A stretch of 64,000 nucleotides of DNA from Alkalispirochaeta americana. GTDB lineage: Bacteria; Spirochaetota; Spirochaetia; DSM-27196; Alkalispirochaetaceae. The notes under the pieces were generated by a model. It saw nothing but the letters and a program-made list of their open reading frames with translations, made no database searches and was not told the DNA's origin. Both the position numbers and the translations under genes were made by a program. The stretch covers positions 157,146 through 221,145 of the forward strand of contig NZ_FTMS01000003.1 in NCBI RefSeq assembly GCF_900156105.1. Direction: 5' to 3'. Positions 15,964 to 25,006 of the stretch are shown here, one piece after another (within the stretch, counting starts at the first letter, position 1; each line of letters opens with the position of its first letter).

Positions 15964-17283
15964 ATGGCAAAAAAATTATTCTGTATGGTCGCCGTTGCTG
16001 TTGTTGGCTTCGGGTTCCCGGCGTTTTCCGGAGGGCGGGCCGAGGCGCCGGCTCCAGCAGAAAAACCCGAGAAGCTAACGATCATCGCCCTGGACATTGA
16101 CGTGGTTCAATTTGGCCCGGCGGCGCAGGTTTTCGAGGATACCTATGGGATCGAAGTGGAATGGCTGGAGTTCCCCTATGGTCAGCTCTGGAGTCAGATC
16201 ACAACGGGTATCACAGCGGGAACTCCCATAGATCTCTACATGATGAGCAACTCCTGGCACGCCGAGCTGGGTGGGGTCGGAATGGCTATCCCTTTGAACG
16301 ATCTGGCCACCGATGCCGAGCTTGATGCGATGACCGAGAAATATTTCGATATTACCCGGGAGTTTCTTACATCCCACGACGGCAAGCTCTGGGGGCTTCC
16401 CAGTACCGCAGCATCGGTCTCTTTCTTCTACAACGCAGCAATGTTGAAAGAACTTGGCTACAACGAGCCTCCCGCCACATTCGACGAGATGCTGCAGATC
16501 TCCCGGGAAGCAATCGACCAGGGCCTTGCAAGTTACGGGTTTTTCCCCGGCTGGATTGCCGGCGGCGAATGCGGTATGGTTCAGTTTGATATCATGCTGA
16601 AACTGTTCGGCGGCGAGTGGATGAACGAAGATCGCACTGAGTTCACCTTCAACAGCGAAGCCGGAATCAACGCCCTTACCTACATGAAGGAAATCCTGGA
16701 CGAAGGAATTGTGCCACGGGCAGCCCTGGAGACCAGCGACTGGGACAACTTCCATTTCTTCCTCGCCGGTGATCAGCCTTTCGAGATCAACTGGAACTTC
16801 ATCTGGGGCAGGGCAACAGATCCCGAGCAATCGTCTATTGTGAACGATGTGGCTGTGGCCCCGATTCCGTCGATTGTGCGGGAGGCCTATACCGTTCTTG
16901 GTGGCGGAGGGTATGCAATTTCTCCCACTTCCCGCTCCCCCGAATGGGCGTTCAAGCTTTTGCAGTACATGAAGGGCGAGGAAGGAGCCCGTGGAGTCAT
17001 GCGCCAGCAGGGTGGTGCAGAGGGAACAATCAAGGCGCTCTATCAGCCCCCGCTGGTTAACGAGTTTCCCCCGGAAGAGTATCCCCTGGTGGAGACGTTC
17101 CAGCGGCAGATCCAGGAAGCAGGCCTCAGGCCAAGTCACTTCCTGACCTGGTACTCCGAGTTCCGGAATAACATCTTTACACCGGCTATGCATCTGGCTC
17201 TTCTTGGCGACCGATCCCCCGAGGAAGCGCTGAATCAGGCCCAGGCAGCCGCTCAGCGGATGCTTGACAGGGAAGGCCTCTGA
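15964..17283 (+). CDS. CUT1-type ABC transporter substrate-binding protein
   Basis: About 439 residues from ATG 15964, with AGGAGG seven bases upstream (the GTG at 15958 is too close). The N-terminus AKKLFCMVAVAVVGFGFPAFSGG is a signal peptide; no lipobox cysteine is at the cleavage region. The rest follows the extracellular solute-binding family 1 pattern (VFEDTYGIEVEWLEF, TAGTPIDLYMMSN, PSTAASVSFFYNAAMLKELG). It captures a sugar or related solute in the periplasm for the two permeases downstream. An intergenic hairpin follows and probably keeps this message more abundant than the permease part. Confidence 0.88.
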   Translation: MAKKLFCMVAVAVVGFGFPAFSGGRAEAPAPAEKPEKLTIIALDIDVVQFGPAAQVFEDTYGIEVEWLEFPYGQLWSQITTGITAGTPIDLYMMSNSWHAELGGVGMAIPLNDLATDAELDAMTEKYFDITREFLTSHDGKLWGLPSTAASVSFFYNAAMLKELGYNEPPATFDEMLQISREAIDQGLASYGFFPGWIAGGECGMVQFDIMLKLFGGEWMNEDRTEFTFNSEAGINALTYMKEILDEGIVPRAALETSDWDNFHFFLAGDQPFEINWNFIWGRATDPEQSSIVNDVAVAPIPSIVREAYTVLGGGGYAISPTSRSPEWAFKLLQYMKGEEGARGVMRQQGGAEGTIKALYQPPLVNEFPPEEYPLVETFQRQIQEAGLRPSHFLTWYSEFRNNIFTPAMHLALLGDRSPEEALNQAQAAAQRMLDREGL

Positions 17284-17360
17284 GGTCACGCCGGGGGAAG
17301 CTCTTTTGGGCTCATCCCGTGTAAAACAAGTATTAGGACAGAAGTAAATTGTACTGTCTT

Positions 17361-17384
17361 CGGCACCTCTTCCGGGAGGTGTCG
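17361..17384 (+). other. Intercistronic hairpin after the binding-protein gene
   Basis: CGGCACCTC / GAGGTGTCG with a six-base loop, and a second stem GCCGGGG...CCCGGC around 17402-17418. There is no T-run, so it is more likely an mRNA-stabilising element than a full terminator. Confidence 0.5.
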
Positions 17385-17440
17385 GAGATATCTTCTTCCA
17401 GCCGGGGACATTTCCCGGCTCTCATCCAGAGGTGGCGCTT

Positions 17441-18322
17441 TTGAAAACCAAGGATCTTTCGGAACGACAGCTTGGTGCAGTAATGATGGCTCCCACGTTC
17501 ATCCTGATCCTCTGTACAGCTGTTCTGCCCATATTGTACGTCCTGTTTCTCAGTACGCAGGATATTCGCGGTCTTATGAACCGCGGCTTCGTTGGGTTCC
17601 AGAATTATGTGACAATCTTTGAGTCAGGGCATCTTCAGGCTGCCTTGGGAGCAACCCTTTATTTTGCCCTGGGAACGATCGTTTTTCAGATGGTTATAGG
17701 AATGATCGTTGCCCTCTCTCTCAATGTGGACTTTGCCGGAAAAAACTTTGTAAGATCCCTCATTCTCATCCCCTGGGCGATACCGACCTCCCTGGTGGGT
17801 ATCATGTGGAGTCGATTTCTTTCCTCCACCGATGGGTATTTTAACGCGACCCTGAGACTTCTGGGGTTAGTGCAGGGTGAGATGAACTGGTTTCTTGACC
17901 GGTTTCTCGCGATAACCATGGTGGTTCTGGTCGATTCCTGGAAGTTTACGCCCATCACGGTAATGATCTTTCTCGCCGGCCTGCAGGCGATCCCGCGTTC
18001 CATGTACGAAGCTGCGCTGGTGGATGGTGCAAACCGGTGGAAACAGTTCTTGTATGTTACCCTTCCCGTTATGAAGCCCGTTGTACTGGTCGCGCTGATC
18101 ATGCGCACCATTTTTGTCTTTCACGCCTTTGATCTCATCTTCATTCTTACAAAAGGTGGCCCTGGTGATTCCACCCGGGTGCTCTCGTACTATGCCTATC
18201 AGGAGTCGTTTATCTTCCTTCGTCACGGTCGGGGTGCGGCGGTGGCGTTCATACTTTTTCTTTTCACGGCTCTCATAACCGTGGGGTATGTGCGAATGTT
18301 GCGCGAGAAGAAGCCTGCCTGA
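17441..18322 (+). CDS. CUT1 ABC transporter permease (MalF-like)
   Basis: About 293 residues from TTG 17441, preceded by AGAGG seven bases away; GTG 17432 is the alternative. Six membrane helices are visible, and the cytoplasmic EAA loop reads YEAALVDGANRWKQFLYVTLP, which couples to an ABC ATPase. It forms the channel with the next gene product. No ATPase gene is present in this operon, so a shared MsmK/UgpC-like ATPase must be encoded elsewhere (inference from family practice). Confidence 0.88.
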   Translation: MKTKDLSERQLGAVMMAPTFILILCTAVLPILYVLFLSTQDIRGLMNRGFVGFQNYVTIFESGHLQAALGATLYFALGTIVFQMVIGMIVALSLNVDFAGKNFVRSLILIPWAIPTSLVGIMWSRFLSSTDGYFNATLRLLGLVQGEMNWFLDRFLAITMVVLVDSWKFTPITVMIFLAGLQAIPRSMYEAALVDGANRWKQFLYVTLPVMKPVVLVALIMRTIFVFHAFDLIFILTKGGPGDSTRVLSYYAYQESFIFLRHGRGAAVAFILFLFTALITVGYVRMLREKKPA

Positions 18323-18387
18323 TCCTGGGGCTGGTCCCGGGGATGTGTGGCGGCACATCAATTTTTACACACAAGGCGAAGGAATTC

Positions 18388-19266
18388 ATGAATACACAGA
18401 AATTGTCAGGTTGGCTAAAGGTCGTACATCGGCTGATTATTGTTGGAATCGTTCTGGCGGTCTTGCTTCCGTTCTATTGGATAGGGGTGATGAGTGTCAC
18501 GCCTCAACGCCATATTGCAGGGAAAATGATCCCCACCATGGTTCCTCGCGATGCATCGCCGATTGCCTACGCCCAGGTTTTGGGGTTTGCCGAGGTCCAG
18601 GGTGCTACGGGACGCAGTGCAGCCCAAATGTACCGGCGTTCCCTCATGAACAGCATCATTGTTGCGGCAACCTCAACCCTTCTGGCCCTTGTTCTTGGAA
18701 CTGTCGCGGCCTACGCGCTTGCCCGGCTTGATTTTCCCGGAAAAAACGTCGCCTATGTACTCATTCTGGGCAGCCGCTTGCTGGCGCAGGTCACGCTGGC
18801 GGTGCCCATGTTCATCCTCTTTCATCGATTGCGGATTCTGGACACCTACTTACCCCTGATTATCATGAACACGTCTTTTTGTATGGCCTGGGTGACGCTG
18901 ATCATGAATAATTACTTCGATATGATCGATAAGGAGATGGAAGATTCCGCGCGGGTTGACGGCTGTACACGGTTCGGAGCATTTTGGCGAATTCTTCTTC
19001 CCATGGCGATTCCCGGGGTCATCTCGGTGATGCTGATATCCTTTCTCTTCTCCTGGGGGGAGTTTCTCTATGCGTTGCTCTTCACCAGTACCGCCGCTGC
19101 CCGCACCATGCCGGTAGTAATGTCCATGTTCCTCGGGCAGTTTGCAATCGAGTATCGCCTGCTGGCGGCCGGGCTTGCTGTGGGGGTCCTCCCTCCGGTA
19201 TTGCTCGCTCTTGTGTTTCAGCGGTTCATTATTAGTGGTCTCACACAGGGTGGGATGAAAGGGTAG
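18388..19266 (+). CDS. CUT1 ABC transporter permease (MalG-like)
   Basis: About 292 residues from ATG 18388, with AAGGAATTC in front; the upstream extension to 18343 has no site. Six helices; the EAA loop MEDSARVDGCTRFGAFWRILLP is clear, in the second-permease style. A longer periplasmic loop follows the first helix (residues ~30-75), as in MalG/ThuG proteins. It partners the permease encoded immediately upstream. Confidence 0.88.
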   Translation: MNTQKLSGWLKVVHRLIIVGIVLAVLLPFYWIGVMSVTPQRHIAGKMIPTMVPRDASPIAYAQVLGFAEVQGATGRSAAQMYRRSLMNSIIVAATSTLLALVLGTVAAYALARLDFPGKNVAYVLILGSRLLAQVTLAVPMFILFHRLRILDTYLPLIIMNTSFCMAWVTLIMNNYFDMIDKEMEDSARVDGCTRFGAFWRILLPMAIPGVISVMLISFLFSWGEFLYALLFTSTAAARTMPVVMSMFLGQFAIEYRLLAAGLAVGVLPPVLLALVFQRFIISGLTQGGMKG

Positions 19267-19335
19267 GGCCTCTGGCTCTTGCTGAAGCCTTCGCTGAAGC
19301 TTTGGCCAGACCCCTGGAAAGGAACGTATAGAACA

Positions 19336-20292
19336 GTGAATCCAAAACCAATAATCATCGACTGTGATCCCGGACACGACGACATGGTGGCTATTATGCT
19401 GGCCTGCGCCAGCAAATCCATCAAGTTATTGGGGGTAACTACCGTCGCCGGTAATCAGGAGGGTCACAAGACCTTCGAGAACGCCCTGCGGGTGCTCACG
19501 CTGATCAACCGGGGGGATATTCCTGTTGCCCGGGGCGCTGACAAACCCCTTCTGCGGGATCTGATAATTGCCCCCGAGATCCATGGCTCTTCAGGACTGG
19601 ATGGTGCAGAACTCCCCCTTCCCGGGGTGGAGCCCTGGCCAGGCCATGCCCTGGATCTTCTGGAAAAATTGATACTTGAATCCCCCGAAAAGGTGACCCT
19701 CGTTCCCACAGGGCCTCTGACAAACATCGCGCTCCTGTTTCTCAAGAACCCTGCTATCAAGGAACGGATTGAGCAGATCGTTCTCATGGGGGGCGCTGCC
19801 CTGGACTCCAATTTCACTCCCGCTGCAGAGTTCAATATCTTTGTTGATCCCGAAGCCGCCGACGTTGTCTTTTCTGCGGGGCTGCCTCTCACTATGGTGG
19901 GGCTCGATGTCACCAACAAGGCAGTGATGACCTTCAGCGAGATAGAGGAACTGGCTCGCCTGGGAGGTCCCGTTTCGTCCGTAGCCGCTCCTCTGCTGGA
20001 GTTTTTTGCACAAGCCAACAAGGATGTGTTCGGGATCGAGGGCGCTCCCATCCACGATGCACTGGCTGTGGCCTCTGTGATCGACCCCTCGCTTCTGAAG
20101 GCAGGCCATCATCATGTAGCGATCGAAACACAGGGCACCCACACCCGGGGACGGACTGTGGTGGACCTCTATAATATTACCGGAGAGGAGCCAAACGTTG
20201 CGGTCGCCCTGGAAGTGAATACCCCGGCCTTCATCGCGATGCTCCGCAGAGCCTTCATCACCCTGGACGAGGCGGTTCAGGGAAAAGGGTAG
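19336..20292 (+). CDS. Nucleoside hydrolase (IUNH family)
   Basis: About 318 residues from GTG 19336. It hydrolyses the N-glycosidic bond of nucleosides to free base and ribose. The diagnostic calcium-binding IIIDCDPGHDD is at residues 5-15, followed by GVTTVAGNQ, LVPTGPLTNIA, VLMGGAA and the C-terminal IHDALAVA. Sequence alone does not settle purine or pyrimidine preference. As last gene of the ABC operon it suggests that the transported solute is a nucleoside or a ribosyl compound. The frame extends upstream to 19279 but without a good site. Confidence 0.9.
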   Translation: MNPKPIIIDCDPGHDDMVAIMLACASKSIKLLGVTTVAGNQEGHKTFENALRVLTLINRGDIPVARGADKPLLRDLIIAPEIHGSSGLDGAELPLPGVEPWPGHALDLLEKLILESPEKVTLVPTGPLTNIALLFLKNPAIKERIEQIVLMGGAALDSNFTPAAEFNIFVDPEAADVVFSAGLPLTMVGLDVTNKAVMTFSEIEELARLGGPVSSVAAPLLEFFAQANKDVFGIEGAPIHDALAVASVIDPSLLKAGHHHVAIETQGTHTRGRTVVDLYNITGEEPNVAVALEVNTPAFIAMLRRAFITLDEAVQGKG

Positions 20293-20295
20293 AGG

Positions 20296-20336
20296 AAGCC
20301 CCTCCCGCAGCAAAAGGAGGGAGGGGCTTTTTTTAT
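20296..20336 (+). terminator. Terminator of the ABC/nucleoside hydrolase operon
   Basis: Stem AAGCCCCTCCC ... GGGAGGGGCTT followed by TTTTTT, six bases after the stop codon. Confidence 0.92.
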
Positions 20337-20350
20337 TCCATCAGTTAGTC

Positions 20351-20379
20351 TTGACAAACAATAAGAATCTCTTTAAACA
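20351..20379 (+). promoter_or_regulatory. Promoter of the FecBCD-type operon
   Basis: TTGACA, 17-base spacer, TAAACA. The expected start (about 20386) is only a couple of bases before the ATG at 20388, and no Shine-Dalgarno is visible, so the first message may be leaderless. AGTTAGT occurs on both sides (20343-20349 and 20381-20387) and could be a regulator site. Confidence 0.6.
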
Positions 20380-20387
20380 AAGTTAGT

Positions 20388-21284
20388 ATGTTGCACGATC
20401 CTGGCGATATTCATGTTCCCGAGTCCCGGGAAGAGCCCCTGCTCTTTCGTTGCCGGGACATCTCCTTTTCCTATGGACGAAAAAACGTTCTCCACCAGAT
20501 TTCTCTCTCCGCCGGAAGAGGGGAGATCATTGGATTGCTGGGCCCTAACGGGTGCGGAAAATCCACCCTTCTACGGTGTATTGCGGGAGTCCTGAAGTCT
20601 CACCAGGGCTCACTTCACTATGGGTCCTCATCAAAGTCCGGGCTTGCACCGCGGGAACGGGCTCGGCATGTGAGTTTTCTTCCCCAGCATCAGCTTGATG
20701 TGCCGGGAATCACCGTAAGAAAGCTGGTTATTTTGGGAAGGAATCCCTATTCGGTCACGGGGTGGCATCAGTCAGCAGAGGACCGCCGGGCAGTACACCA
20801 GGCCTTGGAGCAGTTACAGCTTCTGGATCTCCAGCACAAGCCCCTGGATCAACTCTCGGGAGGGGAACGTCAGCGGGCCTGGATCGCCATGACCATAGCC
20901 CAGGATACGCCCCTCATTCTTCTGGACGAACCGGTGAGTTATCTCGATCTGCGTCACCAATGGGCGGTCCTGGAGGTGCTCACCGAGCTGAAACGGACGA
21001 TGGGGAAAACCCTGATTGCCGTTTTCCACGATGTAAATCACGCCATGGCCGTGTGCGACCGCGTGTATGTCATGAAAGAGGGACGAATTTACAGCCGGGG
21101 GTGTCCCGAGAGCGTTCTCAACGAGGATTGCCTCCAGGAGGTTTACGGGGTCCGCACCTGTCTCTGTTCTGTCGGAGAGGGAGAGCGATCGGTGGTGGTT
21201 CCCCTGTGCCCCTGCAAGATGAGAAGGACCGGGCCTTCAAGCTCAGTCAAAACCACAACAGAGAAAGAAGGAGTGCTATCATGA
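20388..21284 (+). CDS. FepC/BtuD-type ABC transporter ATPase
   Basis: 298 residues. Walker A LLGPNGCGKST (~48-58), Q-loop in SFLPQHQLD, signature LSGGERQRAWIA, Walker B LILLDEPVSYLDL and the switch His in AVFHDVNHA are all present. These ATPases drive uptake of ferric siderophores, heme or cobalamin. A C-terminal tail after residue ~255 carries several cysteines (CLCSVGEG, LCPC), unusual for the family and possibly metal-sensing. Its stop overlaps the next start by four bases. It lacks a visible ribosome-binding site. Confidence 0.9.
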   Translation: MLHDPGDIHVPESREEPLLFRCRDISFSYGRKNVLHQISLSAGRGEIIGLLGPNGCGKSTLLRCIAGVLKSHQGSLHYGSSSKSGLAPRERARHVSFLPQHQLDVPGITVRKLVILGRNPYSVTGWHQSAEDRRAVHQALEQLQLLDLQHKPLDQLSGGERQRAWIAMTIAQDTPLILLDEPVSYLDLRHQWAVLEVLTELKRTMGKTLIAVFHDVNHAMAVCDRVYVMKEGRIYSRGCPESVLNEDCLQEVYGVRTCLCSVGEGERSVVVPLCPCKMRRTGPSSSVKTTTEKEGVLS

Positions 21285-22252
21285 CCAAGACCCATCAGAA
21301 AAAGAGGACGCCCCTCTGGGTAATCCTGGCGACGGTGATTCTCACAGTGACACTTTTCAGTTCCTTCGGCCGAACAGAATCGGCAGAAGATTCTCTCGGG
21401 GAAGGGGGGCTTCAGGGATGGGTTGTCACAGACCATCTGGGTCGGGACGTTTATCTGAAAGCTCCTCCCCAGCGGATCGTGGGACTCTCCCGACAGTTTA
21501 TGGAAGAGTTGTATGCCATCGGCCTTGTTCCCGTGGGAAAAGTGGAGGAGTACAATAACCGTCCCGAAATGAACGCCCTCCCCAGCTTGGGGCGTCAGGG
21601 AAGCCCCGATATCGAGGCGATCCTGGCCCTTGAACCGGATCTGATTATTGCAAATGTGCGGCAGCATTCAGAAATGACGGAAATGCTGGAATCAATGGGA
21701 GCAACTGTTGCCTTTGTTGACCCCTCCTTTGAGGGTGACAATTTTTTCACCGATCGGATTCTTCTCTTTGCCCAGTTGACAGGGCGGGAACAGGAGGCTG
21801 CTGTCTATTGTGAACACATCACGGCGGTCCTCGAGGAGGTCCAGCAGCAGATTGCTCCCCTGGGTTACGAGCGGGGAATAATTGTCCAGGGCGGAAGCGA
21901 GATGATTCAGGCGGCTCAGCCCACTGGTCTCTACGGAGCGCTGCTTCCTTCGCTGGGAATACAGAATGTGGTTCCCGCGAACCTCCCCGGCTCTGGCCGG
22001 TCCACCTTTGTCACCTACGATATCGAGGCCATAACCGAGGCTGATCCCGATATTCTGGTGATTCGGTCGGCCGGAAGTGGTGAACGGAATCTGGAGTGGC
22101 TTCGCACCTATTACCTGGATAATCCTCTCTGGCAGGGGGTAAGAGCTGTCCGGCAGGGTCAGGTCTTTGTTTTGCCCCAACGCGTGAACCCGGGCAACCT
22201 TTCCAGCGAAGAAGCCCTGCGGATCACCGCTGATGTTATCAGCAACAACTGA
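21281..22252 (+). CDS. FecB/BtuF-type periplasmic binding protein
   Basis: About 323 residues from ATG 21281, with AAGGAG seven bases upstream. One N-terminal hydrophobic segment (LWVILATVILTVTLFSSFG) acts as signal or anchor. The DHLGRDVYLKAPPQRIVGLS start and the ALEPDLII block are typical of the PF01497 periplasmic-binding family for iron complexes and cobalamin. It probably delivers a metal chelate to the permease. The ligand cannot be read from the sequence. The open frame further upstream (to 20762) overlaps the ATPase gene and is not used. Confidence 0.88.
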   Translation: MTKTHQKKRTPLWVILATVILTVTLFSSFGRTESAEDSLGEGGLQGWVVTDHLGRDVYLKAPPQRIVGLSRQFMEELYAIGLVPVGKVEEYNNRPEMNALPSLGRQGSPDIEAILALEPDLIIANVRQHSEMTEMLESMGATVAFVDPSFEGDNFFTDRILLFAQLTGREQEAAVYCEHITAVLEEVQQQIAPLGYERGIIVQGGSEMIQAAQPTGLYGALLPSLGIQNVVPANLPGSGRSTFVTYDIEAITEADPDILVIRSAGSGERNLEWLRTYYLDNPLWQGVRAVRQGQVFVLPQRVNPGNLSSEEALRITADVISNN

Positions 22253-23276
22253 TCCCAGGTCGTTCGGGCTGGCTTTCACAGCGCTGCTTCTGGCCACCGG
22301 GCTGGCAGTGGCGCTCAGCCTGAACTCCGGAACGATCAGTTTTACCGTTTCCGAGGTGGTTCGTGCCCTCTTTGGTCAGGCTCAGGGCCCGCAGATCCTG
22401 GCATTCCAGGTTATCAGAAATATCCGGTTGCCCAGAGCCCTGGTGGCAGCCCTCTGCGGGATGAATCTGGCCGTGGCGGGCTGTCTCCTGCAGGCGGTGT
22501 TGAGAAACCCCCTGGCCTCACCCAACATCATCGGTGTCTCGGCGGGGGCGGGGTTCTTTGCTGTTCTGGTGATGGTGGTGTTGCCGGGACACCTTCATTT
22601 TGTTCCTCCGGCAGCTTTCGCAGGAGCCTTGGGAGCGGCCGCCCTGGTGTATGCCCTGGCTGCCTGGCCCAGAGCGCTCGATGCAGGAGGGGGAACAGTA
22701 ACGATCATCCTGGCGGGAGTCGCCATTTCGGCCCTTTTGAACGCGATCACCTCGGGAATCATGGTGCTTCACAGCGATGACCTGGACGTAACCTACACCT
22801 GGCTCATTGGAGGCCTTTCGGGACGCAGTTGGAACCATGTCGCTCTTGTCGCTCCCTACAGCTTGCCGGGAATTGTCCTGGCAATTTTTCTGAGCCCCAA
22901 ACTGAACCTGTTCCCCCTGGGGGACGAGATGGGATCCGGTCTGGGGAGCAACATAGGGGCCTTGCGATTTCTCTTTATTGCTCTGGCGGCGGCTTTGGCC
23001 GGAAGTGCTGTCAGTGTGGCAGGAACAATCGGTTTCGTCGGTCTGGTGGCCCCCCATATCAGTCGCCTTGTCGTGGGCAATGACAGTCGGGTGCTTCTGC
23101 CCTTTTCGGCTCTCATGGGAGCCTTTCTGCTTCTGGTGGCTGACCTCTGCGCCAGAACTGTCTTTATGCCCGTTGAGCTTCCCGTGGGGGTGGTCACGGC
23201 GGCGTTGGGAGCTCCCTTCTTTATCCTTCTTTTGGTCCATCGAGGACGGGAAGGCGGCCACGGCAGCACACAATAG
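22233..23276 (+). CDS. FecCD-family ABC transporter permease
   Basis: 347 residues, about ten helices. Family marks: IRLPRALVAALCGMNLAVAGCLLQAVLRNPLASPNIIGVSAGAGF near the N-terminus (read in parts) and GTIGFVGLVAPHISRLVVG near residue 265. It forms the homodimeric channel for the iron-complex/cobalamin class of importer. The start overlaps the binding-protein gene by 20 bases. After it come three soluble genes that appear to belong to the same transcription unit. Confidence 0.92.
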   Translation: MLSATTDPRSFGLAFTALLLATGLAVALSLNSGTISFTVSEVVRALFGQAQGPQILAFQVIRNIRLPRALVAALCGMNLAVAGCLLQAVLRNPLASPNIIGVSAGAGFFAVLVMVVLPGHLHFVPPAAFAGALGAAALVYALAAWPRALDAGGGTVTIILAGVAISALLNAITSGIMVLHSDDLDVTYTWLIGGLSGRSWNHVALVAPYSLPGIVLAIFLSPKLNLFPLGDEMGSGLGSNIGALRFLFIALAAALAGSAVSVAGTIGFVGLVAPHISRLVVGNDSRVLLPFSALMGAFLLLVADLCARTVFMPVELPVGVVTAALGAPFFILLLVHRGREGGHGSTQ

Positions 23277-23360
23277 ATGCAGGAGCCTGTAGAGAGTAGC
23301 AAGAGACAAAGCAAAACTCGCGAAAAACCCGCGAGAAAAAATCAGATCAAGGAGTGTGTG

Positions 23361-24323
23361 ATGGCCTTTAAAGATGGATATATTTCTATTTTATGTATTA
23401 TCCCCTGTCCCCTGCGGCCCCGATTCAATCGGATCTTCGAGGAGTATCTGGAAGAGTACAACCGCAGCGCTTCCCTGCCGATCTATTGCCCCAGTCTTGA
23501 GGGTATGAGTTGCGATGATGCCGAGGAGTTGCTCGAAGGAGCCCGCACGCGGGAGGATTTGCCGGAGCTGATCGTTGCAACGGCAGGACACGGGACGTTC
23601 AGCCACAATTTTCGCAGCCGCTTTGTAGAAACAGGCTTGTATGAGCCCTGCGTGCCCGAGGGGTTCCACACATCCCTGCCGGTTTCTCTGAAAGGAGAGA
23701 TGGATCGGCACAAGATAGGGCTTCTGGCGGCAAGCGGATGGTCTTGCCTGCTGGATCAATCCGTGGACAGTGAGAGTCCTCTCCCCGGCTCGTGGCTTGA
23801 TCTTGCCGATCCGTGCTACGCCGGGGAGATCTGTTTGCACGGCTGTGACGAAACAGTTTCAAACACAGCTCTTCTCTACCGGATACTCAAGGCCCGGGGA
23901 GAGGCCGGGCTGGAGCAGTTCGCCCGGAATGTAACGGGGGTCAAGCATTTCTCCCGAATCATCAAGGCTATGGATAGTTCTTCGCCGGAGCGGAGCCGTT
24001 TCAGCATTATGCCCGGGGCGGCAGCCACGCAGATTCCCCGACACAAACGGGTGGCTATGCTCGATTTCGCCGAGGGGCCTCTCTTTGCTCCTCTGCAGGT
24101 TCTGGCCGCAAGGGAAACGAGGGGGTGTCGGGAAGAGCCGCTGGCCTTCTTCTACGGTGAAGACTTCAGGAAGCTGCTCACCTTGGGGGGGTATATCATG
24201 GCTGACGAGATATCTCCGGACCATTCCTTTGTTCTTCCCGACTACGACCACATCCTTTCCCGGGGGTATGAGGATGAGACGGAAGAGCTGAAGCGGCGTT
24301 TCTCGGGATACCTTGTGTCATGA
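23361..24323 (+). CDS. Cytosolic PBP-like protein linked to the FecBCD importer
   Basis: About 320 residues from ATG 23361, with AAGGAG seven bases upstream. No signal peptide: the N-terminus (MAFKDGYISILCIIPCPLRP) leads straight into a folded domain. It resembles type-2 periplasmic-binding-like proteins sometimes labelled ABC substrate-binding, but should stay in the cytoplasm. Cysteines at ~12, ~16 and a cluster in PCYAGEICLHGCDE (~155-168) could bind a metal or cluster. Its stop overlaps the GTPase start (ATGA). Function unknown; I infer capture of the imported metal or cofactor on the inner side. Confidence 0.65.
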   Translation: MAFKDGYISILCIIPCPLRPRFNRIFEEYLEEYNRSASLPIYCPSLEGMSCDDAEELLEGARTREDLPELIVATAGHGTFSHNFRSRFVETGLYEPCVPEGFHTSLPVSLKGEMDRHKIGLLAASGWSCLLDQSVDSESPLPGSWLDLADPCYAGEICLHGCDETVSNTALLYRILKARGEAGLEQFARNVTGVKHFSRIIKAMDSSSPERSRFSIMPGAAATQIPRHKRVAMLDFAEGPLFAPLQVLAARETRGCREEPLAFFYGEDFRKLLTLGGYIMADEISPDHSFVLPDYDHILSRGYEDETEELKRRFSGYLVS

Positions 24324-25003
24324 AGCTTGTCACCGTCTCGGGGCCTCCCTCGTCGGGGAAAACGGCGGTCATGCTGAAAGTTCTCAAGGTTTTGCAGGAT
24401 CAGGGCCACCGCACCGGGGTGGTCAAGTTTGACTGCCTCACAACGCACGATAAGGAACTCTACCAGGAGCTGGAAATCCCCGTGAAGGTTGGGCTGTCGG
24501 GAAACCTTTGTCCCGACCACTATTTTGTCAGCAACATAGAGGATTGTCTGAACTGGGGACTTCAGGAGAACCTGGACTATCTTGTTTCCGAGAGCGCCGG
24601 TCTCTGCAACCGTTGTTCTCCCCATATAAAAAATGTCCTGTCCCTTTGCGTCATCGACAACCTCATGGGAATCCACACGCCACGGAAGATAGGGCCCATG
24701 CTCAAACTTGCAGATCTTGTGGTGATAACCAAAGGGGACATTGTCTCCCAGGCGGAGCGGGAGGTCTTCTCCTTCAAGGTCCGCCAGGCCAACGCCGGTG
24801 CCCGGATTCTCTTTGTGAACGGCATAACCGGTCAGGGGGCCTATGAGCTATCCCGACTGATAGCCGATGCCCCTGATCAAACGAGCCTGCAGGGAGGGCG
24901 CTTGCGCTTTCCCATGCCAGCGGCGCTCTGCTCCTACTGTCTGGGGGAAACCCAAATTGGAGAGCAGTATCAGGTCGGAAATACCCGAAAGATCAAGGTG
25001 TGA
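24320..25003 (+). CDS. HypB/CobW-like GTPase with CxxC motifs
   Basis: 227 residues. SGPPSSGKTAVML (P-loop, residues 7-19), ESAGLCNRC (metal site with C96 and C99, at the place where HypB/UreG-type proteins hold switch residues) and ITKGD (~136-140, G4-like). A C-terminal CSYC (C204, C207) adds another possible metal site. HypB, UreG and CobW proteins use GTP hydrolysis to insert or load metals. A GTPase of this kind between a PBP-like protein and an ABC ATPase suggests metal or metallocofactor delivery. Overlaps the upstream gene by four bases. Confidence 0.72.
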   Translation: MKLVTVSGPPSSGKTAVMLKVLKVLQDQGHRTGVVKFDCLTTHDKELYQELEIPVKVGLSGNLCPDHYFVSNIEDCLNWGLQENLDYLVSESAGLCNRCSPHIKNVLSLCVIDNLMGIHTPRKIGPMLKLADLVVITKGDIVSQAEREVFSFKVRQANAGARILFVNGITGQGAYELSRLIADAPDQTSLQGGRLRFPMPAALCSYCLGETQIGEQYQVGNTRKIKV

Positions 25004-25006
25004 ACC

